DNA of 64,000 nt from Acidobacteriota bacterium (GTDB taxonomy: Bacteria > Acidobacteriota > Vicinamibacteria > Vicinamibacterales > SCN-69-37), in the NCBI GenBank assembly GCA_947467605.1, contig CANIII010000002.1, forward strand, positions 62,001 through 126,000, read 5' to 3'. The notes beneath the pieces are model-generated. The model ran no database searches. It saw only the letters and a program-made list of their open reading frames with translations, and was not told where the DNA came from. Shown here one piece after another: positions 1 to 6,868 of the stretch (its first letter is position 1; each line of letters opens with the position of its first letter). The position numbers and the translations under genes were made by a program.

Positions 1-399
1 CGTCACGCCCGACTTCTTCAGCAGATCGCCGGCGGGGGAGCGCCCGCCTTCTGAGACCAGCCCGACCAGCAGATGTTCGGTGCTGGTGAACTCGTCCTTG
101 AGATTCGCCGTTTCCTCTTCGGCGCTCGCGAGCACCTTACGGAGCCGCGACGACATGCCGGGTTCCGCACCGCCCTGCACCTTGGGAAGCTTGTCGAGCA
201 GGGCTTTGGCGGAGGTCGACATGGCCGCCGGATCGATCTTCATCTTGCCGAGGACGGCCGGCACAATGCCGTCGGGTTGATCGAGCAGTGCGGAGAGCAG
301 GTGCTCCGGCAGCATCTCGGCGTGACCGGCACGCGTGGCGAGCTGTTGCGTGGTGACGACGGCTTCTTGCGCTTTCTCGGTGTATTTGTTGAGGTTCAT
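1..399 (-). CDS. clpB: ClpB chaperone, N-terminal part (gene runs off the left edge)
   Basis: Only the first 133 codons are in the window; the gene continues leftward out of view. The product begins MNLNKYTEKAQEAV and carries the paired Clp_N repeats seen in ClpB (for example 'GHAEMLPEHLLSALL' and 'FTSTEHLLVGLV'). ClpB is the Hsp100 AAA+ disaggregase that rescues aggregated proteins together with DnaK and DnaJ in the cytoplasm; the N-domain binds substrate. The AAA+ modules lie outside the window, so ClpA or ClpC cannot be excluded on domain structure alone, but the N-terminal sequence is typical of ClpB. The gene starts 17 bases after the DnaJ-family gene on the same strand, consistent with a heat-shock operon. 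Confidence 0.88.
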   Translation of the reverse strand, partial: MNLNKYTEKAQEAVVTTQQLATRAGHAEMLPEHLLSALLDQPDGIVPAVLGKMKIDPAAMSTSAKALLDKLPKVQGGAEPGMSSRLRKVLASAEEETANLKDEFTSTEHLLVGLVSEGGRSPAGDLLKKSGVT

Positions 400-416
400 G
401 ACGCTACCTCCGGGTG

Positions 417-1373
417 CTACTTGGGGAGTTCCAGATCTCTGAGCGCCTCGTAGTGCGCTCGAGCTTCGGCGCTGACTTCAGTGGGCAGGGTGATTTCGAC
501 CGTGGCATACAAGTCGCCACGTTCATCAGTAGACCGCGCGACGGGCATCCCATGATGTTTCATTCGAAACACACGGCCGCCGGCCGTCATCTCGGGAATG
601 CGCAAGCGGAGTACCGTGCCGGCCAGCGTCGGCACGGAGATCTCGCCGCCGAGCACGGCGGTCGTGACCGGCACAGGCACCTTGATGTAGAGATCGTTGC
701 CGCGCCGGTCGTAGCGTGGGTGCGGCGACAGGCGCACGATCAGAAACAGGTCGCCCGCCTGGCCATCAATATTCGGCGTGGCCTCGCCTTCGCCCGCGAC
801 TTTGATGCGCGAACCTTCGCGGATGCCGGCGGGGATGCGCACCTCGACCGATCTGGGGTTGCCTCGACGCTCCGACTGCAACCGCCGCGTGGCGCCGAGA
901 AACGCTTCTTCGAGTGTGAGATCGATCGGCTGTTCGATGTCGCGGCCCTTGAACGCGCGCGACGATCGGCCGGCCGCACGATGATCGGTCTCGGCGCCGG
1001 CGCCGCCGCCAAAGAACGTGTGGAAGAAATCGGAGAACGGATCCTGCGTGCCGGCGCTGCCGCCGAACATGTCGCGCATTTCATCCGGCGTGACATTGCG
1101 CGACCGTCGGCGTCCCGCTCCTGGGGCATGACCGGCCGGGGCACCCTGCTGTTGCCAATTCGCACCGAGCTCGTCGTATTTGCGGCGCTTCTCTGGATCG
1201 CTCAGAACTTCGTTGGCTTCATTGAGCGATTTGAATTTCGCTTCCGCCGTCTTGCTACCGGGATTCAGGTCTGGGTGCAGCTGCCGGGCCTGTTTGCGAT
1301 AGGCCTTCTTGATCTCTGCGTCGGTCGCGGTCTTCGAAACTCCGAGTGTCGCGTAGTAATCCTGAAACTCCAT
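417..1373 (-). CDS. cbpA: DnaJ-family co-chaperone, CbpA type
   Basis: This 318-residue protein starts with a J domain (about residues 4-70) containing the HPD tripeptide in 'ARQLHPDLNPG', which stimulates the DnaK ATPase. A Gly/Phe-rich stretch follows ('DMFGGSAGTQDPFSDFFHTF'), then the DnaJ C-terminal substrate-binding domains ('GRDIEQPIDLTLEEAFLGA', 'VPVTTAVLGGEISVPTL'). There is no CxxCxGxG zinc-finger region, which separates it from classical DnaJ and fits the CbpA/type II J proteins. It is immediately upstream of clpB (17-base gap), so the pair probably forms a disaggregation operon with DnaK supplied elsewhere. A TAAGAT -10-like hexamer lies at 1387-1392 on the minus strand, close to the start. 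Confidence 0.9.
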   Translation of the reverse strand: MEFQDYYATLGVSKTATDAEIKKAYRKQARQLHPDLNPGSKTAEAKFKSLNEANEVLSDPEKRRKYDELGANWQQQGAPAGHAPGAGRRRSRNVTPDEMRDMFGGSAGTQDPFSDFFHTFFGGGAGAETDHRAAGRSSRAFKGRDIEQPIDLTLEEAFLGATRRLQSERRGNPRSVEVRIPAGIREGSRIKVAGEGEATPNIDGQAGDLFLIVRLSPHPRYDRRGNDLYIKVPVPVTTAVLGGEISVPTLAGTVLRLRIPEMTAGGRVFRMKHHGMPVARSTDERGDLYATVEITLPTEVSAEARAHYEALRDLELPK

Positions 1374-1386
1374 ACCGTCTACCCTG

Positions 1387-1432
1387 ATCTTACTCGCGGT
1401 TTCCGTGTCGGCCCAGCCGACTTCATTATGAT
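1387..1432. promoter_or_regulatory. Divergent promoter region between cbpA and terC with a perfect inverted repeat
   Basis: The gap between the divergent genes contains the perfect inverted repeat GTCGGC-CCA-GCCGAC at 1407-1421. A minus-strand TAAGAT (1387-1392) lies 13 bases before the cbpA start. A plus-strand TATGAT (1427-1432) lies 6 bases before the terC ATG. The repeat falls where the -35 regions of both promoters would be, so one bound protein could control both directions. The regulator is unknown, and the sequence is not a CIRCE element. Confidence 0.45.
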
Positions 1433-1438
1433 GGTCGC

Positions 1439-2137
1439 ATGCACTTCGAACCGGCCGATCTGGCGACCATTGGCACCCTCATCTTGCTCGAAGGCCTCCT
1501 GAGTGCCGATAACGCACTGGTGATGGCCGTGATGGTGCTGGGCCTGCCGGACGAAGACCGGAAGAAGGCGCTCAGCTACGGCCTCCTCGGTGCGTTTGCG
1601 TTCCGAATTATTGCCACGCTGCTGGCCGTCTTCCTGATGAAGCTCCTCTGGGTCAAGGTCGTCGGCGCGGCCTATTTGCTGTATCTGGTCTGGCAGCACT
1701 TCTTCGGGCACGGCGAAGGCGAAGACCGGAACACACCGCCGCCCGCGAAGCCCGCCTTCGGCCTGTCCGCCTTCTGGGCCGCGGTCGTGCGGGTCGAACT
1801 CATGAATCTGGCGTTCTCCATCGACTCCATCCTGGTGGCCGTGGCCATGTCGCCCAAGGTCTGGGTCGTGCTGACGGGAGGCATTCTCGGCATTGTGGCG
1901 ATGCGGCTGGTGGTCGGCCAGCTGATGGCGCTGGTGCAGAAATATCCGCCGCTGGTGGACGGCGCGTTCGTGATCATCACGTGGGTCGCGATTAAGCTCT
2001 TTGCGGAATACGCGCACCAGATGCACTTGGTCGAGTGGGCCATCCCGCAATGGGTCTCGCTGACCGTGATTCTGGTCATCTTCGCCGTGGCGTACGGCTA
2101 TGCGCGTCGGCTGGCTATACTGTCGCCAGACAAATGA
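1439..2137 (+). CDS. TerC-family integral membrane protein
   Basis: The 232-residue protein is almost entirely hydrophobic, with about seven predicted membrane segments. It carries the TerC-family hallmark acidic motifs within helices: 'EGLLSADNALVMAVMVLG' near residues 20-37 and 'VELMNLAFSIDSILVAVAMS' near residue 120. TerC proteins (YjbE/Alx/MeeF types) are linked to tellurite resistance and to export of metal ions such as manganese, often to metallate secreted enzymes. The exact substrate here cannot be told. The ATG lies only 6 bases after a TATGAT hexamer and has no Shine-Dalgarno sequence. The stop codon overlaps the next ATG (ATGA), so the two genes are probably translationally coupled. 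Confidence 0.85.
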   Translation: MHFEPADLATIGTLILLEGLLSADNALVMAVMVLGLPDEDRKKALSYGLLGAFAFRIIATLLAVFLMKLLWVKVVGAAYLLYLVWQHFFGHGEGEDRNTPPPAKPAFGLSAFWAAVVRVELMNLAFSIDSILVAVAMSPKVWVVLTGGILGIVAMRLVVGQLMALVQKYPPLVDGAFVIITWVAIKLFAEYAHQMHLVEWAIPQWVSLTVILVIFAVAYGYARRLAILSPDK

Positions 2138-3261
2138 CCGAGTCGCCGGCGCCACGCCTCATGTCGCTCGACGTGTTTCGCGGCCTCACCATCGCCGCGA
2201 TGGTCATCGTCAACAACCCCGGCGACTGGGGCCAGATCTACGCGCCGCTCGAACACGCGGAGTGGAACGGGTGGACGCCGACCGATCTGATCTTTCCGTT
2301 CTTCGTGTTCATCCTCGGCCTGTCGCTGACGCTCTCGAAGCGCAGCGTGCAGTCACTGCCCGCCATCATCAAGCGCGCGGCGATCATCTTTATGTGGGGC
2401 TTCCTGCTCGCGTACTACGTGCGCTTCAATGTGCACACGGTGCGGATCCCCGGCGTGCTGGTGCGGCTCGCGTTGTGCTCCTTGTTCGCCTCGCTGATCT
2501 ATCGACAGGTGCTCAAGGTTGCTGAGGACGCGCGCCTCCATCTGGTGCTCGCCATCAGCGCCGCACTACTCGTGACCTACTGGGCTCTGCTGACGTTCGT
2601 CGCCGCACCGGGCGGTGTCGCCGGGGACCTCACGCCGTCAGGCAACCTCGGCGCGTGGATTGATCGCACGGTCATTGGCACCGCGCATCTGTGGTCCACA
2701 TCGAAGACGTGGGATCCCGAAGGACTCCTCAGCACGCTGCCGGCCATTGCCACGGCGCTGACGGGCGTCGCCGCGGGGTTGATCCTCAACGGCACGCGAT
2801 CACAGGTGGAGAAGACGGCCGCGCTGATCGCGGCCGGTGGTGCGAGCGTGCTCTTGGGCGTGGTCTGGGATCAGCGATTTCCCATCAACAAGAACCTCTG
2901 GACGAGTTCGTACGTGCTGCTCTCGAGCGGCCTGGCCGCGATGGCGCTAGCCGTCTGCTACTGGATGATCGACGTCCAGGGGCGTCGCCGATTCCTCCGT
3001 CCGCTCGTCGTCATGGGCATGAACCCGCTGGCGCTGTTCGTGCTGTCGGGCTGGATGGCGAAGACGTTGTTGTGGATCAAAGTGATGGGCCCCGCGGGGA
3101 AACCCATTGCGTTGTACAACTGGATCTACACGCATGCGTTCCAGCCGCTCGGCCTCGGTGGTCCCAAGAACACGTCGCTCGCGTTTGCGCTGGCCACACT
3201 GGCGCTGCTGTACGTCCCACTCGAAGTGATGTATCGGAAACGGATCTTCCTGCGCGCATGA
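2134..3261 (+). CDS. NagX-like membrane acyltransferase (DUF5009 / heparan-alpha-glucosaminide N-acetyltransferase family)
   Basis: The 375-residue polytopic membrane protein begins MTESPAPRLMSLDVFRGLTI. The 'SLDVFRGLTIAAMVIVNNPG' segment and the following 'WTPTDLIFPFFVFILG' are characteristic of the YeiB/NagX/HGSNAT membrane acyltransferase group. About ten transmembrane helices follow. Relatives move acetyl groups across the membrane onto amino sugars; the substrate here is unknown. I chose the ATG at 2134 because it overlaps the terC stop (ATGA) and directly precedes the conserved motif. A longer in-frame opening upstream lies inside terC. The stop overlaps the start of the next gene in the same way, giving a three-gene coupled unit. 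Confidence 0.85.
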   Translation: MTESPAPRLMSLDVFRGLTIAAMVIVNNPGDWGQIYAPLEHAEWNGWTPTDLIFPFFVFILGLSLTLSKRSVQSLPAIIKRAAIIFMWGFLLAYYVRFNVHTVRIPGVLVRLALCSLFASLIYRQVLKVAEDARLHLVLAISAALLVTYWALLTFVAAPGGVAGDLTPSGNLGAWIDRTVIGTAHLWSTSKTWDPEGLLSTLPAIATALTGVAAGLILNGTRSQVEKTAALIAAGGASVLLGVVWDQRFPINKNLWTSSYVLLSSGLAAMALAVCYWMIDVQGRRRFLRPLVVMGMNPLALFVLSGWMAKTLLWIKVMGPAGKPIALYNWIYTHAFQPLGLGGPKNTSLAFALATLALLYVPLEVMYRKRIFLRA

Positions 3262-4103
3262 AGCGGATCGTCGTCGCGGCGGTCGTGGTGATCCTGGCGG
3301 GCTTCGCGGGCCTCGGTGCGGACGCTCAGCGGCCGCCGCTGCCGAGCGCTGCGGAATTGATCGCGAAGATCGATGCGTATCTCGCGGACTTCGCGAAGTC
3401 GTACGCGCAGGTCGTGGCCGAGGAGCACTATCACCAGGAAATGAAGCCCAGCCGCGTGAGTATGGGTGTCACGCCCACGACGCGCCGTGACATCGAGTCA
3501 GATGTCGTCGCCGTCTCGGATTCCACGCAAGCCTGGTTGAATTTTCGCGATGTGTACGCGGTCGATCGCACCAATGTGCGCGATCGCGACGAGCGTCTGG
3601 CCCAACTCTTTCTGAAGAACGCCGGCGATCCGCTCGCGAAGGCCCGCGTGATCGCGGATGAAGGCGCGCGCTTCAACCTCGGCGGGGTCACACGCAATGT
3701 CAATTTCCCCGCGATGGCGCTGACGTTTCTCGCGACAGGCAACCAGCCGCGATCAAGGTTTCGCGTGACCGGCCGGAGCACGGTGGGACAGGTCGACACG
3801 TTGATCCTTGAATTCGAGGAGACGCAGCGGCCAACGCTCATCAAGTCTGGCACTCTCGATCTGCCGGTATCGGGCAAGTTCTGGGTCGAGCCGGCCAGCG
3901 GGCGCGTGATGAAATCGAGTCTCCACTTCGACTCGAAAGAATTCGGCGGCGACATCGAGGTCACCTTCGGTCTCGTGGAAAAGCTCGCGCTGTGGTTGCC
4001 GATCGAAATGAAAGATTCGACATGGGGGCCGCGCGAGACCGTCACCGGCCGCGCGACGTACGCGAACTTCCGTCTGTTCGGCACGTCGGTCGTGATTAAA
4101 TAA
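3258..4103 (+). CDS. Secreted protein of unknown function
   Basis: The 281-residue product has a clear signal peptide (MKRIVVAAVVVILAGFAG, then cleavage near ADA). A helical stretch follows ('ELIAKIDAYLADFAKSYAQV') and then a beta-rich C-terminal half ending 'TSVVIK'. The C-terminal half ('VSGKFWVEPASGRVMKSSL') looks faintly like lipoprotein-localisation or outer-membrane carrier folds, but I do not recognise the family with confidence. It probably acts in the periplasm. The ATG overlaps the preceding stop (ATGA), so it is likely co-translated with the acyltransferase; surE follows after 8 bases. Confidence 0.75.
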   Translation: MKRIVVAAVVVILAGFAGLGADAQRPPLPSAAELIAKIDAYLADFAKSYAQVVAEEHYHQEMKPSRVSMGVTPTTRRDIESDVVAVSDSTQAWLNFRDVYAVDRTNVRDRDERLAQLFLKNAGDPLAKARVIADEGARFNLGGVTRNVNFPAMALTFLATGNQPRSRFRVTGRSTVGQVDTLILEFEETQRPTLIKSGTLDLPVSGKFWVEPASGRVMKSSLHFDSKEFGGDIEVTFGLVEKLALWLPIEMKDSTWGPRETVTGRATYANFRLFGTSVVIK

Positions 4104-4111
4104 CAGGTTCA

Positions 4112-4864
4112 ATGCCGCGAATTCTGGTCACCAATGATGACGGGTACTTCTCTCCAGGAATTGCGGCACTGGCCGCGGCGCTTCGCGCGCTCGGCGATGT
4201 CACCGTCGTGGCGCCACAGGCCGAAGCCAGCGCGGTCGGCCACGCGCTGACGCTGCGACGTCCGCTCCGGATCGAGAAGATGAGCGCGCAGGTCTTCGCC
4301 GTTGACGGTACGCCGACCGATTGCGTGAACATCGCGATCGACGAAGTGATGGTCGAGCCACCGGATCTGGTCGTGTCGGGGATCAACAACGGCCTCAACG
4401 TCGGCGACGACGTGACGTACTCGGGCACCGTGGCCGGTGCGTTTGAAGCGGCGCTGCTTGGGTATCCAGGGATCGCGGTGTCGCTTGAGCGTCCGCAGAA
4501 CGACTTCGGTCCCGCTGCCGAGATGGCCGCGAAGTTTGCGGCGATCGTGCTGAAAGAGGGGCTGCCGTATCGCACGTTCCTCAACATCAACGTGCCGAAG
4601 GGCGAGATCAAAGGCATCCGCACCACGGTGCAGGCCAAGCGCAACCACATCACGAAGGTGGACCGCCGCATGGACCCGCGCAATCGTCCGTACTTCTGGA
4701 TTGAAGAAGCGCAGGATGATTGGGCGCCGCACGACCGGTCGGATCGTCAGGCGATCAGGGATGGCTTCGTGTCGGTGACCCCGCTGCAGCCGGATTTGAC
4801 CGACCATAACTCGTTGGATCTGATCGAGCGGCTTACGAAATCGATTGTGACTGGGGTAAGATAG
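4112..4864 (+). CDS. surE: 5'/3'-nucleotidase SurE
   Basis: The 250-residue protein has the SurE fold signatures: N-terminal 'MPRILVTNDDGYFSPGI' with the two metal-binding Asp residues, 'VAPQAEASAVGHALTL', 'VDGTPTDCVNIAI', and 'VVSGINNGLNVGDDVTYSGT' with the conserved Asn and glycine-rich loop. SurE is a cytoplasmic metal-dependent phosphatase acting on nucleoside monophosphates and short polyphosphates, associated with stationary-phase survival. Length is typical of the family. It follows the secreted protein by 8 bases and ends 9 bases before tRNA-Pro. Confidence 0.95.
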   Translation: MPRILVTNDDGYFSPGIAALAAALRALGDVTVVAPQAEASAVGHALTLRRPLRIEKMSAQVFAVDGTPTDCVNIAIDEVMVEPPDLVVSGINNGLNVGDDVTYSGTVAGAFEAALLGYPGIAVSLERPQNDFGPAAEMAAKFAAIVLKEGLPYRTFLNINVPKGEIKGIRTTVQAKRNHITKVDRRMDPRNRPYFWIEEAQDDWAPHDRSDRQAIRDGFVSVTPLQPDLTDHNSLDLIERLTKSIVTGVR

Positions 4865-4873
4865 TCAGGTTGT

Positions 4874-4952
<79 letters not shown>

Positions 4953-4965
4953 ATTCAGACAGTAA

Positions 4966-4991
4966 AGGGCGCCCCCGAGGCGCTCTTTTTT
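4966..4991 (+). terminator. Rho-independent terminator after tRNA-Pro
   Basis: The stem AGGGCGCC (4966-4973) pairs with GGCGCTCT (4979-4986) across loop CCCGA and is followed by a run of five further T residues. It terminates surE/tRNA-Pro transcription just before the end of the convergent TonB-receptor gene. Confidence 0.85.
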
Positions 4992-5002
4992 ATTGTGGCG
5001 GA

Positions 5003-6793
5003 CTATTTGATCGTCAGCCCCGCCGTGAACCAGCGGCCCGGCATCGCGACGCCGGCGACTTCGCGGTATTCCTCATTCAGCAGATTCGACGCGTCGACGT
5101 AGGCGGTGACGTGCGTCCATTTGTGGCTGATGCGCGCGTCGAGAAGCGTGTAGCGCTGGCCGTCGAGGCGGCGGCGATAGTCGGCCGTCGTGCTCACCTG
5201 AATGCCTGAATCACCCAACGGCACCGAGACCGAGCCGACAAGCGAGTGCCGCGCGTATTCGAGGACGTACTTCGACAACAGACTAAGCGACGGCGCATTC
5301 ACGTCGAGCGCGGTGTAGGCACCTCGAACCGTGGCGGCCTTCCAGCGCCGTGTCGCAGACAGTTCGAGACCGCGCGTCGTGACATCTCGCACGTTGTCGG
5401 CGTGCCAGCGCACGGTCGAGGTGGGCCGGACAAAGTCGATCACGTTCTTGTCCCAGCGCGAGAACGGTGTCGCTGAGAGCGTCCAGCCGCTGTGCGCGTA
5501 CTCGACGGCCGCATCGGCCGACCAGCCGCGCTCGGCGGTCAGGGTCGGATTCCCCTCGTTATTGGGATCAAGGTAATAGAGCTCGGTGAACGTCGGCACG
5601 CGAAAGGCGCGACCGACCGACGCGCGCAGGCGCCAGCCGTCAGCCGGCGAAAACACGGCCGAGACCGAGGGGCTGAGCTGCGACCCGAAGGTGGAGTAGT
5701 GATCGAGTCGCACGCCTGCCTGCAGCATGGCGCGCGCTGTGGCTGGGAGTTGCACTTCAGCGAACGCGCTGGTGCGCGAGACGTGGTGATCGCCCAGGTT
5801 GCTCGACGTGACGTAATCGGTGCCCGCCGTGGCGCCAAACGTGATGGCGCGACCGGCGTTGTCTCGGTAGGAGATCGTCCCAACCGCCTCGCCCGCGTTC
5901 GTGCGATGCCGATTCTCGGCAAAACCGGGCCGCGCGATGTCCCATCGGAAATGATCGCCGTGGTTCTTCCACGTGCCGCGCAGAGACGATACCCAGGCGC
6001 CGCGCGTGCTGTTCCAGCTGAGCGAGGTCAGCGACAGGTCGGTCCATTCCTTGGACGGCGACGCGCCGTAGAAACCGTTCGCACCAAAGGTGCGACGCTG
6101 ATGCCGCGCATCAAATGTCAGGCCTGGCACCACCTGTCCGCGCAGAAGACCGCCGCCGAGCGCGTAATCGCGATCAAACATGAAGCCGGAGCTACGCTGG
6201 CTCCAGCCGGACACGGTCCACGTCGATGGCAGGACGTATCCGGAAACCGACGCGCTCAGGCCGGCCAGTTCGTGTTCGCCGACGGCGGCCGCGAGTGACG
6301 CATGCTGCCCAGTACGGGTAATCAGATTGATGGCACCACCGAGCGCATCGGCCCCATGCACTGCAGATCCCGCGCCGCTGACAATCTCGATGCGATCGAG
6401 CGCGACGAGGGGAATGGGGAACTCGCCATTGTGGTGTCCGCTTTGTGCGTCGTTGATTCGTACGCCGTCGACGAGCACGAGCTGCTGACCGAACGTCGCA
6501 CCGCGCACCGAGAGATCCGCTTGCACATCACGCGGGCCACGCGCGCGCACATCCACGCCAGGGGCCAGGCGAATGGCGTCGAGCGTGGAGGTGATGCCCA
6601 GCGCCTCGAGGTCCGTGCGCGTCAGCACGGTCACCGTCCGCGCGGCCTGGCTCTCGGGCGTGGGCGCGAGCGTCGCCGTGACGATCACCTCGGTCGCCAC
6701 CCGGGGCGGGGCCGCCGGTGTCGTGGTCTGAGTCGCCGTCTGTGGCGCAAACGCAGCTGTCGCCATCCAGAGGGCGAGGAGTTGTCCGTTCAT
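5003..6793 (-). CDS. TonB-dependent outer-membrane receptor, BtuB-like
   Basis: The 596-residue protein has an N-terminal signal peptide and a TonB-box-like segment ('ATEVIVTAT' near residue 33). The plug domain (about residues 40-160) carries 'LDAIRLAPGVDVRARG', 'VLVDGVRINDAQSGHHNGEF' and 'IEIVSGAGSAVHGADALGGA', followed by a C-terminal 22-strand-type barrel ('GWRLRASVGRAFRVPTFTEL', 'YVDASNLLNEEYREVAG'). It imports a bound ligand across the outer membrane with energy from TonB-ExbBD. The closest overall type is BtuB (vitamin B12), but no B12 transport genes or cobalamin riboswitch lie nearby, so the ligand is open. It ends 12 bases beyond the tRNA terminator and is divergent from the sortilin-like gene. 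Confidence 0.9.
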   Translation of the reverse strand: MNGQLLALWMATAAFAPQTATQTTTPAAPPRVATEVIVTATLAPTPESQAARTVTVLTRTDLEALGITSTLDAIRLAPGVDVRARGPRDVQADLSVRGATFGQQLVLVDGVRINDAQSGHHNGEFPIPLVALDRIEIVSGAGSAVHGADALGGAINLITRTGQHASLAAAVGEHELAGLSASVSGYVLPSTWTVSGWSQRSSGFMFDRDYALGGGLLRGQVVPGLTFDARHQRRTFGANGFYGASPSKEWTDLSLTSLSWNSTRGAWVSSLRGTWKNHGDHFRWDIARPGFAENRHRTNAGEAVGTISYRDNAGRAITFGATAGTDYVTSSNLGDHHVSRTSAFAEVQLPATARAMLQAGVRLDHYSTFGSQLSPSVSAVFSPADGWRLRASVGRAFRVPTFTELYYLDPNNEGNPTLTAERGWSADAAVEYAHSGWTLSATPFSRWDKNVIDFVRPTSTVRWHADNVRDVTTRGLELSATRRWKAATVRGAYTALDVNAPSLSLLSKYVLEYARHSLVGSVSVPLGDSGIQVSTTADYRRRLDGQRYTLLDARISHKWTHVTAYVDASNLLNEEYREVAGVAMPGRWFTAGLTIK

Positions 6794-6868
6794 CGGCGTT
6801 CATTATGACGGTACGTCGGTCGGCCTACGACTCCGCGTAGTAAAATCCGTGGTTTGGAGGTTGGGTTC

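Noticed and set aside
414-1502. A 362-codon plus-strand frame across the DnaJ-family gene
   Set aside because: It lies antisense to a clear J-domain protein and runs into terC; no domain is recognisable.
6794-6868. Cobalamin riboswitch before the BtuB-like receptor
   Set aside because: The leader is too short (the divergent gene starts 75 bases away) and contains no B12-box-like sequence that I can see.
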